A stretch of 64,000 nucleotides of DNA. Source: UBA11475 sp902486425. Lineage in GTDB: Bacteria > Bacillota > Clostridia > Christensenellales > Borkfalkiaceae. Both the position numbers and the translations under genes were made by a program. Within the stretch, counting starts at the first letter, position 1; each line of letters starts with the position of its first letter. Under the pieces are notes generated by a model. The model did not search any database, was not told where the DNA came from, and worked only from the letters and a program-made list of their open reading frames with translations. The DNA lies in the NCBI GenBank assembly GCA_902486425.1, contig CABTOK010000005.1, positions 62,001-126,000 on the forward strand. Reading direction: 5' to 3'. Positions 20,367 through 29,500 of this stretch are shown one piece after another.

Positions 20367-23300
20367 ATGCGTAATTTACACCTGACATTTTCGCATCCCT
20401 GGTTGCTGCTCCTTTTGATTCCGGCTATAGCTTTTACGCTTATACCGTATTTCAGATTAGCCAAAAGATACAGAAGAACGAGAAGCCGCATAACGTCCAT
20501 GGTTCTCCATATGATAGTTATGGTAATGGCGGTTCTGACTCTCTCGGGGCTCAATTTCAGATACGAAAAAGTAAACAAAAACAATGAAATTATTCTTCTT
20601 GTAGACGTCTCAGCTACAGAGAACGATATAGAAAAAGACAGAGACGAATTTGTAGAAAAGGTCATAGAAGAGAGCAAAGACGATAATTTTAAAGTCGGCG
20701 TCGTTCTTTTCGGATACGACCAGGTTTATGCGGCGAAACTCGATACGAATACCGACAAGGTTATCGAAGAGTACAGAGACGCACTCGAAAATAATCTTCC
20801 GGATACTACGGCTACCGATATAGCCGCGGCGTTAAGATACGCGAAAGATCTTTTCGAAACGCCCGATTCGAGCAAGATAGTTTTAGTATCGGACGGTAAA
20901 CAGACGGACGAAGAAGCACTTAACGTTATAAGATACGTTTCGGCGCAGGGAACAAAGGTCGACACCGTTTATTTCGGTTCGAATGCAAACGGTACCGAAG
21001 CGGCAGTTACCGCGATAGAACTCCCCGATAAACATATCGTCGAAAACGAAGAATGTTCGATAACGGCGACGATCGAAATAAATTCTTCCAATATAGGCAA
21101 AAACGTATCCGGCAAAAATTATATTTACGCCGATCTTTACGTTAACGGCGAACTTTCGACCACAAAAGAGATAAGAGCGGAAGTCGGCAAACAGAAAATA
21201 GCCTTCGAACACACTTTTACGATGACCGGACTCAACAAGGTAGAAGTAAAATTAAATTCGGACGGACTTTCCGGCGATACGATTTCAGAAAACAACTCGT
21301 ATTGTTCTTACATTTATCTCCAGGTCTTCAATAAGATTCTTATTATCGAAAAGACGCAGGGCATGGCGGAAGAATTCAATAACGCCGTAAAGGAAAGATT
21401 CAACGAAGAAGACAAAACGAACGTCGACGTCGTTGCGGTAGCTTCCGGCAACGTTCCGACAGACCTTGACGGATTAAGAAAGTATCATCAGATAATTCTT
21501 AACAATATATCGAACTCCGATCTCGAAAAGATAGCTGTTCCGGGGAAGACGAATAAAGACGCTTTCGTAAGACTTCTTTACTCGTATGTTTACGATTACG
21601 GCGGGGGACTGCTTACTCTCGGCGGTAAAGAAGACGATAACGAAACTTCGCATGCGTATTATAAAGACGATATGTCCGGAACGCTTTTCCAGGATATGCT
21701 CCCGGTTGAAGCGACCGATTACAGCGCGCCTTTGGGCGTTGTGGTCGCAGTCGATATTTCCGGTTCAATGGAAAATAATAATCTCAAATCGCAGGCTTTT
21801 CAGGCTGCGGCGAACCTTGTAAGCAATATTCTTTCTCCGGACAGAGACTACATCGGAATAGCTACCTTTGCGGATACCGCAACCGAACGCGTACCGATGA
21901 CTTCCGCTGCGAAGAAGAGGGAAATAGTCGAAAAGATAGCGGCTATAAACGAATCCGCCGACGACGGCGGTTCGACCGGTTTCACCAACGCTATAAAAAT
22001 TGCGGGCGACATGCTTCAAAGAGCTGCTCTTAACGTAAGCAAAAAGCACGTTATAATCATAACCGACGGCGCTCCTACGGATGAAGCTTCGGAATATCTG
22101 GCGGCAGCGGCGGCGAATTATAGCAACGATATAACCTTATCGGTAGTTATAATAGGACCGCATAACGAAGGCACTCAGTCCAAAATGGAAGAACTTACCG
22201 CTCAGGCGGGCGGTTCTGCCGAAGGAAGTAAAGTTTATTTCGCAGATGCTTCGAACTTGTCGGAACTTTTGATCAAAGACATAAAAGCTCCCGAAATCAA
22301 AAACTTCAACCCCGAAAAGTTCAATCCCGTTATATCGAATATGATCAGCAACGTCGTAAGAAATCTTCCGAGAGAAACCGACGAAGAAGGAAATCCGACG
22401 GATAAAATGGCAGCTTCTATAGGCGGCTTCTACGGAACGAGACTGAAGAACGGCGCGACGAAACTTCTCGACGGTATAATTATAGAAAGAAAAACCGTCG
22501 ACGGAAAAGAAGTCAAAAAAGAATATCAGATAGGCGTACCGTTATATGCGGAATGGAGCTTCGGTAAAGGTAAAGTAGGAAGCTTTATGAGCGACGTTTA
22601 CGGCGACTGGGGCAGCGAATTTGTAGCAAGCGAAGCAGGAAAGTTATTCCTTTACGGAGGCGAAGTCGAAACAACCAACGCCGACGGCGTAAAAGAAATT
22701 ATAACTTGTCCCGGCGTCATCAATTCGCTTATGCCGGTAGAAGATAATACCGTAAAAGAAATACAGATAAGAACTTCCGGCGACAATTATTATCGCCAGA
22801 TGAACGTCCTTTCGGATCTTAAAGAAGGCGAGACCATAAGCGGCGAAATAGTCAGAGTCGAAAAAGACGGTACCGGCGCCGAAACCGAAAGCGAAAAAAT
22901 TTCTCTTAACTCGGTAACTACCGATAATAACTCTCCGGTACTTGTAGCGACCGCGATAGGCGAAGAAAACAGCTTCGGAAGATGCGTATTCTCGATAAAA
23001 GAAGCGGGCGTTTACAGAATAACTCTTAAAAAGCTCGATAAAAACGGAAACGAGGTTTATTCCGTAGATTATTATCAGGTTTTATCTTATTCGTCGGAAT
23101 ATAACATTTTCGACGTGGCGACAGAAGACGAACTTAAAGAATTCATGGCAAGTCTTGCCGATAAAGGCAAGGGCGGGGTTATAGACGGAGTCGACGACAC
23201 GTATGAGATTTTCAGATCGTTTATAACAGGATTCAAGAGAAACTTCGATCCGAGAACTCTATTTATGATTATAGCGATCGTCGCGTTCCTTCTCGATATC

Positions 23301-23393
23301 GCCGTACGTAAATTCAAATTTAAATGGATTCACGAAATAATAAGGGATCACAAGGCTAAACAAGCCGAAAAAGAAAAAAGCAAAGTTCAATAA
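20367..23393 (+). CDS. Membrane protein with two vWA domains
   Basis: A 1008-residue BatB/glutamine-amidotransferase-like membrane protein, last gene of the MoxR operon. Two N-terminal membrane segments (PWLLLLLIPAIAFTLI; SMVLHMIVMVMAVLTL) are followed by a vWA domain with a degenerate metal site (LLVDVSATEND, near 75) and a second vWA domain with an intact site (VAVDISGSMENN, near 465). A membrane segment (LFMIIAIVAFLLDIAV) lies near the C terminus with a short basic tail. AAGGAGG precedes the ATG. The degenerate first site suggests that only the second vWA domain binds metal. Probably works with the upstream MoxR ATPase. Confidence 0.85.
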   Translation: MRNLHLTFSHPWLLLLLIPAIAFTLIPYFRLAKRYRRTRSRITSMVLHMIVMVMAVLTLSGLNFRYEKVNKNNEIILLVDVSATENDIEKDRDEFVEKVIEESKDDNFKVGVVLFGYDQVYAAKLDTNTDKVIEEYRDALENNLPDTTATDIAAALRYAKDLFETPDSSKIVLVSDGKQTDEEALNVIRYVSAQGTKVDTVYFGSNANGTEAAVTAIELPDKHIVENEECSITATIEINSSNIGKNVSGKNYIYADLYVNGELSTTKEIRAEVGKQKIAFEHTFTMTGLNKVEVKLNSDGLSGDTISENNSYCSYIYLQVFNKILIIEKTQGMAEEFNNAVKERFNEEDKTNVDVVAVASGNVPTDLDGLRKYHQIILNNISNSDLEKIAVPGKTNKDAFVRLLYSYVYDYGGGLLTLGGKEDDNETSHAYYKDDMSGTLFQDMLPVEATDYSAPLGVVVAVDISGSMENNNLKSQAFQAAANLVSNILSPDRDYIGIATFADTATERVPMTSAAKKREIVEKIAAINESADDGGSTGFTNAIKIAGDMLQRAALNVSKKHVIIITDGAPTDEASEYLAAAAANYSNDITLSVVIIGPHNEGTQSKMEELTAQAGGSAEGSKVYFADASNLSELLIKDIKAPEIKNFNPEKFNPVISNMISNVVRNLPRETDEEGNPTDKMAASIGGFYGTRLKNGATKLLDGIIIERKTVDGKEVKKEYQIGVPLYAEWSFGKGKVGSFMSDVYGDWGSEFVASEAGKLFLYGGEVETTNADGVKEIITCPGVINSLMPVEDNTVKEIQIRTSGDNYYRQMNVLSDLKEGETISGEIVRVEKDGTGAETESEKISLNSVTTDNNSPVLVATAIGEENSFGRCVFSIKEAGVYRITLKKLDKNGNEVYSVDYYQVLSYSSEYNIFDVATEDELKEFMASLADKGKGGVIDGVDDTYEIFRSFITGFKRNFDPRTLFMIIAIVAFLLDIAVRKFKFKWIHEIIRDHKAKQAEKEKSKVQ

Positions 23394-23401
23394 TTCATAA
23401 A

Positions 23402-23424
23402 TGCCGGCGATAAAACCGACGGCA
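23402..23424 (+). terminator. Possible weak terminator of the moxR operon
   Basis: TGCCG (23402-23406) pairs with CGGCA (23420-23424), with an inner CGG/CCG option. The sequence after it is AT-rich without a clean T run, so termination may be partial. Confidence 0.35.
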
Positions 23425-23531
23425 GAATTATTATATATTTATTATAAAAAAATAAATGCAGCTTTGCCGAAACAATCGAACAACGAAAAGCAAAAGAATT
23501 TTATTTTCACAAACGCCGAAAAGGAGTCGAC

Positions 23532-26465
23532 ATGAAGAAAAACTTAAAACTGATATTGATATGCGCGTCGGTGGTAGTAATAGTCGCCGCGGTAGTCGCT
23601 GCGGTTACTCTTACCAGAAAGACCGCCCTTGCCGCGCCGTCGTCGATTACCTATGACGAAGACGATAATCTTAACTGGAGCAAAGTCGACGCAGCGAGAT
23701 CGTACGAAGTATCTCTCACGAACATAGACACCGGCAAAAAGACGTCGCTTGAATCTAAAAAGGAAACGTTAAGCCTTTCCGGAATAGAAGAAGGCGATTA
23801 TTCGATAAAAGTAAAGTCGGTGGCGAAAAAAGGCAGCAAATATAAAGATTCCGACTGGAAAGAGCTGGGTGGATATTTCAGAAAATACCGAGAAATCGGA
23901 TGCTTGTACAGTTCGACGGAAGGCGGCACGGCGTTCAAGTTAACTAAAGTAGGTTCCGCGAAAGGCGATATAGTAATAGACGCTACCTATCGCGATAAAC
24001 CCGTAATCGAAATCTCGGACAGCGCTTTCAAAGGCAGCACGAGAGTAACGAGCATAGTTATAGAAGACGGAATAAAAAAGATAGGTAAAGACGCTTTTTA
24101 TAACTGCAACAAGTTAGAATCCGTTATTATTCCCGATTCCGTAACAAGCATCGGTCAATACGCTTTTATGTACGGCAGATCGTTAAGATCGATAAAATTG
24201 CCCGAAAACATTACCGCAATCGAAACGGGAACTTTCTCTTATTGTACTGATCTTCAGTCGGTCGAATTTAACGAAAACTTAAAAACCATAGGAAATCAGG
24301 CTTTCAGCTACTGCGGTTCTCTGGCAGAAGTAGTTGTCCCCGACTCGGTCGAAACGATAGGCCCGGAAGCCTTCGAATCGTCGGCTATGATGACGGACTC
24401 TCTCGAAAGCGTTGTTTTAGGCGAAAGCGTAAAAACTATCGGAGACAAGGCTTTCGCATATCGCAACAGCCTTAAAACCGTCGTCTTTTCCGACAGCGGC
24501 AATCTTGAAGAAATAGGAACGCAGTCTTTTATCGGCTGTACGAATCTCGAAAGCGCTGAACTTAAAACCGGACTTAAAACCATAAGAAATTATGCGTTTT
24601 CCGGATGCAAAAAATTAAGTCTCGAAGGAACCGACGGCAACGGCGGTATAGGCGGAATACCCGAAACCGTTACGTCTTTGGGATATAGAGCGTTCTACGA
24701 AACTTTAATGTGCAATTTCACGCTCGCTACGACCGGCGACACTGCGAACGATTATTTATATATAGATAACTGGGTAGTCGGCGCGGGCGAAAATCTTAAA
24801 AAAACTCTTACCGCAATCGGCGAAAAGACCGAAACGAATCAGACATCCGTTCCTTTTAAAGAAGGAACCGTAGGCATAGCGGATTACGCTTTCGCGAATA
24901 AAACCTGGACGGGCAGCGAACTTAACAATGCTCCCGTACTCAGAAGCGTCAATCTTCCGGCAAGCGTAAAGTATATCGGAAGAGAAGCTTTCTGCAACAA
25001 CACGGTGCTCGATACTTTTTCGGCGCAGGATTCTTCGCTCGAATATATAGGCAAATACGCATTCAACGGATGCACTTCTCTTACGAACTTATTCCTTAAT
25101 AACGGCAAACTTACCGAAATAGATTCGTTCGCGTTTTATAATTGCAGCAGTTTATTCGGCAGCAATATAATACCGTCTTCCGTCACGAAAATCGGACAGA
25201 TGGCTTTCAAAAAGACCGGTAACTGGAATAACGTTACCAACGGCATAGTCTTAATAGACAATTGGGTAATGGGAATAAACGGCACGGCAAAGGAAGTCAC
25301 TATCCCAGATTCGGTAAACGGCAAGAGCATGAAAATAGCAGATTACGCCTTTTACAAAGTGACCGATCTTACAAAGGTGAACGGTCTTGAAAACGTATCG
25401 TATATAGGCAATTCGGCATTCCGCGAATGTTCTTCGCTTGAAAAAATTACACTGGATCCCAATCTCAGAAAAATCGAAGATTACGCTTTCTTCGGTTGTG
25501 AAAACGCCGTAATAGGCGAACTTCCCGGAAATATCGAAGAAATAGGCAATTATGCGTTTTATAATTGCAAAACGGCGATAAAAGATCTCGACTTATCTTA
25601 TACCAAACTTAAAAAGATAGGCGACTATGCGTTCTTCGGCTGTACCGGAATAGAAACGATAGAATTATCGTCCCCGAAACTTACGTCGATAGGGGCGTAC
25701 GCGTTTTACGGTTGCTCGAATATCAAAGCGATCGACATACCCGGTACTGTAACAGAACTCGGGGTGAGAGCTTTCAATAACTGCATCAATGCGAAAACGC
25801 TCTATATAGGTTCCGGTTTAACCGAAATAAACGATTACGCTTTCGTCGGGTGCGGATCTCTTTCGGAGATCGTTATTCCCGACACGATAACTAAAATCGG
25901 AAGGAACGCCTTCTACAACTGTTCGGACATAACGACTCTTAAATTAGGCAAAAACGTTAAATCGATAGGCGCTTACGCATTTGCGGGACTCGCTTCTCTT
26001 ACTTCTCTTGAAATTCCCGCAAGCGTTACAGAAATCGGCGATTACGCTTTCAAAGGACTCAAATCGGTAGAATCCGTAGTTATTTCAAACAATATCGAAA
26101 GCTTGGGACTTCACTCGTTATACGGAATTTCGAAAGCAACTTTTTATATCGAAGCTTCGTCGATAAAAGACGGCTGGAACAAAAAGTTCAATTCGTCTAA
26201 CCGTCCCGTAATCTGGGGCTGCACGCTTGACGAAGAAAAACTTTACGTCGTTTCGGTCGAAGTCAAAGACGGATTTATTTCCTACCGGAAAGCCGAAGGC
26301 GGAATAACCGCTCCCGTAAGAACGGGTTATACGTTCAAAGGATGGTCCAAGACAGCAGGAAGCGCGACGGTAGATTATTCGGCGGCGGATATAGCTGACG
26401 CAAAAACAGGCGAAGTATTATACGCAGTCTGGGAACCGGCAGCCGATGCAGCTTCTGCGGAATAA
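23532..26465 (+). CDS. Membrane-anchored LRR_5 protein (977 aa)
   Basis: Exported LRR protein. The N-terminal hydrophobic segment (LILICASVVVIVAAVVAAVT) has no lipobox, so it is a signal anchor or is cleaved near ALAA. An Fn3-like domain (LNWSKVDAARSYEVSL) spans about residues 40-110, and LRR_5 units (IGDYAFxGCxxL) run from about 158 to 870. One InlB/Flg_new repeat (GYTFKGWSK ... LYAVW) occupies about 906-970 at the C terminus, the reverse of the order in the giant protein. AAAAGGAG precedes the ATG. Only about 140 bases separate it from the vWA gene, so read-through from the MoxR operon is possible. Ligand unknown. Confidence 0.88.
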   Translation: MKKNLKLILICASVVVIVAAVVAAVTLTRKTALAAPSSITYDEDDNLNWSKVDAARSYEVSLTNIDTGKKTSLESKKETLSLSGIEEGDYSIKVKSVAKKGSKYKDSDWKELGGYFRKYREIGCLYSSTEGGTAFKLTKVGSAKGDIVIDATYRDKPVIEISDSAFKGSTRVTSIVIEDGIKKIGKDAFYNCNKLESVIIPDSVTSIGQYAFMYGRSLRSIKLPENITAIETGTFSYCTDLQSVEFNENLKTIGNQAFSYCGSLAEVVVPDSVETIGPEAFESSAMMTDSLESVVLGESVKTIGDKAFAYRNSLKTVVFSDSGNLEEIGTQSFIGCTNLESAELKTGLKTIRNYAFSGCKKLSLEGTDGNGGIGGIPETVTSLGYRAFYETLMCNFTLATTGDTANDYLYIDNWVVGAGENLKKTLTAIGEKTETNQTSVPFKEGTVGIADYAFANKTWTGSELNNAPVLRSVNLPASVKYIGREAFCNNTVLDTFSAQDSSLEYIGKYAFNGCTSLTNLFLNNGKLTEIDSFAFYNCSSLFGSNIIPSSVTKIGQMAFKKTGNWNNVTNGIVLIDNWVMGINGTAKEVTIPDSVNGKSMKIADYAFYKVTDLTKVNGLENVSYIGNSAFRECSSLEKITLDPNLRKIEDYAFFGCENAVIGELPGNIEEIGNYAFYNCKTAIKDLDLSYTKLKKIGDYAFFGCTGIETIELSSPKLTSIGAYAFYGCSNIKAIDIPGTVTELGVRAFNNCINAKTLYIGSGLTEINDYAFVGCGSLSEIVIPDTITKIGRNAFYNCSDITTLKLGKNVKSIGAYAFAGLASLTSLEIPASVTEIGDYAFKGLKSVESVVISNNIESLGLHSLYGISKATFYIEASSIKDGWNKKFNSSNRPVIWGCTLDEEKLYVVSVEVKDGFISYRKAEGGITAPVRTGYTFKGWSKTAGSATVDYSAADIADAKTGEVLYAVWEPAADAASAE

Positions 26466-26497
26466 AGACGGTAAAATCAGCTAATTATATGTAAAAA

Positions 26498-26516
26498 CAG
26501 GGGCGTTAACCCCGTT
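26498..26516 (+). other. Intercistronic hairpin
   Basis: GGGG and CCCC pair around CGTTAA between the 977- and 1825-residue genes. Without a T run it does not look like a terminator, so the two genes may share an mRNA. Confidence 0.4.
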
Positions 26517-26535
26517 ATCCTTAAAGGAGAAATAT

Positions 26536-29500
26536 ATGAAAAAACTCAGAAATGCTTTAATAGCGGTCCTTTCGATCGTCGCAGTGATAGCGGCGACGAT
26601 GGGGCTTGTCGCATGCAAAAAGGAGAAGAAGTATCAGCTTACCTTCGCCAATGCCGAAATTGCGGCTGTTTCCGTCGAAGACGGTAAGACGTTTACCCTT
26701 CCGACCGGACTGACCAAGGACGGTTTCGAATTCGAAGGCTGGTATCTCGACGCTTCACTCAGCGGCGACAGCGTTACCGAAGTCAAGATAACCGCAGACA
26801 CCACCGTTTATGCAAAATGGACGCAGCTTTACACAATATCGCTCGAACTTTCCGGCGGTAACCTTTCAAAGACGAGTCTGACGGTTAAAAAAGGCGAAAA
26901 CGTTTATAACGCCGTTAAAAATCTCAAGCCGACAAAGACCGGATACGAATTCATGGGCTGGTACAACGGCAACAGTCCTTTGGGAACCGGCGTAAAAGCG
27001 GATAAAAATTTAACCCTTACCGCAAAATACGGCGTAGGTTACGACGTCGAAATCTGGACGCAGAAGACGACTCTCGACGGTTACGAACTTGCCAAGACGG
27101 AACATCACGTAAAAGATCTCGGCAATAAAGAATCGGTAACGGTAAGCGCGAATGAAACCGTAGAAGGATTTACCGCAACCGAAAACGATAACGAAGTTTT
27201 AAGCGCGACGCTTAAAGTCGGCGAAGCGAAGGTTGTATTGAAACAGTACTTCGACAGAAACGAATACGACGTTATCTATAACTCCAACTATAAGAGATAT
27301 TCTTCCGATCTTGAAAATACCGAAGTAACCGAAAAGGGCTACTACGGTGTTGAAAAATCGGTACAGACCGAATTATTCTCTTTCGACGGATACTATCTCG
27401 AAGGCTGGGCCGAATCTGCCAACGGAGAAATAAAGTATCGCACTTATTATCTCGACAATCACAAATTCGGCGAAGCCGCTACTAAAACTCCCGATAGCAT
27501 AGACGTAAGCGAAAGCACCGTTCTTTACGCCGTATGGAGCAAAGGTTATACCGACATTGCGGGAATAAGCAAAGACACCTATTATATCGCTAAAAACAGC
27601 GCCGGCGAGGAAGAAATTTACTTATTCAGAGGCGACTTCTTCATAAAGGGCAGATATATTTCCAAGTCCGGAAGATTTTTCGTGGACGATCTCGTTGACG
27701 GCGAAAAAATAATCAAACAGGGCAAACTCAACGAAAACGGAACTTATACCTATTCGGATAGCTCCGTATCTGCCGACGCCGAATATTACCAGTATACGGG
27801 AAGTGGCATCAACGCTAACACGAAGATAACTCTTAAAGAAACCGACGCAACAGTTACTTACGAAGTAAAAGATTCGCAGGGCAAAGTTACCGATACTTCG
27901 ACAGGCACTTATACGCATGAAGAAACGAAATACTACGTTCTTTATACGGCTACGTTCGATTCCGGCGATAAAGAGGGAACGACTCTTCACTTTATCGTAG
28001 GCACCGCCGGAAGTTACAAAGTATTCCAGGAATGTAAGGAAAACCATAAAGAAGCGGGTAAATTCTATCTCGGAAGCGTTGAAAAGGGAAGCCGCACCGT
28101 TAAAACTAACGGTAATTATATCAAACTCGACGGCTTCGGAATAGCGACCGTATACAATTCGAACGACGAAGAACAGGGCGCATATAACTATGCTTATTCG
28201 AACACGACCGACGGCGAATTAGTACAGCTTACGATTTCGAACAGCAAATATATATATAAGGCTGTAGAACAGGAAGGGAAAAAAGTTCTTTTATCTTATA
28301 CCTCTTCCGCCGTATATAACAAAACTTATACTTTTAAGAACGGAGATACTCTTACTCTCGACGGTTTCGGATTCGCTACTTACGTCAAGGGCGAAGAAAC
28401 GATCGAGGGAACTTACGGCATCGAAAACGCCAACGATCCTTTCGGGGCTCTTCTCAACGTATTCAGCGGAGAAAATACTTACAGAATTTTAATCAAAACC
28501 ACTACCGAAATACAGCTTAATGACCAAGGCGTTCAGACTAAAGTAACGGTTTATACTCCCGAACTTAAAAATAACGATTATAAAGCTTTCTATTATAAAA
28601 CCGGCGTCGAAGACGATAAAGGAAACACTTCGTACGGAATTTACAAGGTTCCGATGGTCATCGGCGAAGAAGAAGGAAAAGCCCGCATATATTCGCTCGC
28701 TTCGAACGGCAATTACGTAAACACTCTCGTAGCGGACTGGACTTACAACGGAGAAACTGGTCTTTACACTCTTACGAATATTACCGAAGTCGCTTACGAA
28801 TGGAACGGACTTACCGATATAACAAAAGACTTTATCGATAAGATAAAATCGTATAAGACGATAATCTTCTACGGAGATACTTCGACCTATCAGGTTGCCG
28901 TATGGTATATCAGAAGTTATGCGGGAGAAGACGAAGTTCTTAAACCCAACTATACCGAATACACCGGCGCAAACAACACCAAGATCACCTTGCTTTTAGA
29001 TATAGCTCTTTACAGCGACGGCGAAAACGTTTATACCGGAACATATTCCAAGAAAAGTAACGCTTCTTACTATACCGTTTCGTACTTAAAAGACGGAGAA
29101 ACAGTAAAAATATACGTAGAGTTCAACGAAGAAAACAAGACTTTTACTGTTCTTGAATCGCTTCCGTATACTCTTAAGCTGACTACCGATTCTAAGGTAA
29201 CTTTGGTATTCGACGGTAAAGGCGGCGTTACCTACACTGTAACCGAGAACAGCAGCAATAAGACCGAAATCGCAGGTTCCGTAACCGAAACTTCCGAAAA
29301 AGCTCTTGTTTCCGGCTCTCAGGTATACGAATTCACTCCGACCGACGAAGCAAACGCGGCTTATAAATGCAAATTTATAATGTTGTACAGCGGAAACAGC
29401 AAATATTTCGCCAAGTTTGACGAAAAGTTCAGCGGAACGTTCACGAACGGAGCAGAAACTCTCGTTCTCGACGGATATGCGTTCCGTGCAAGATATACCG

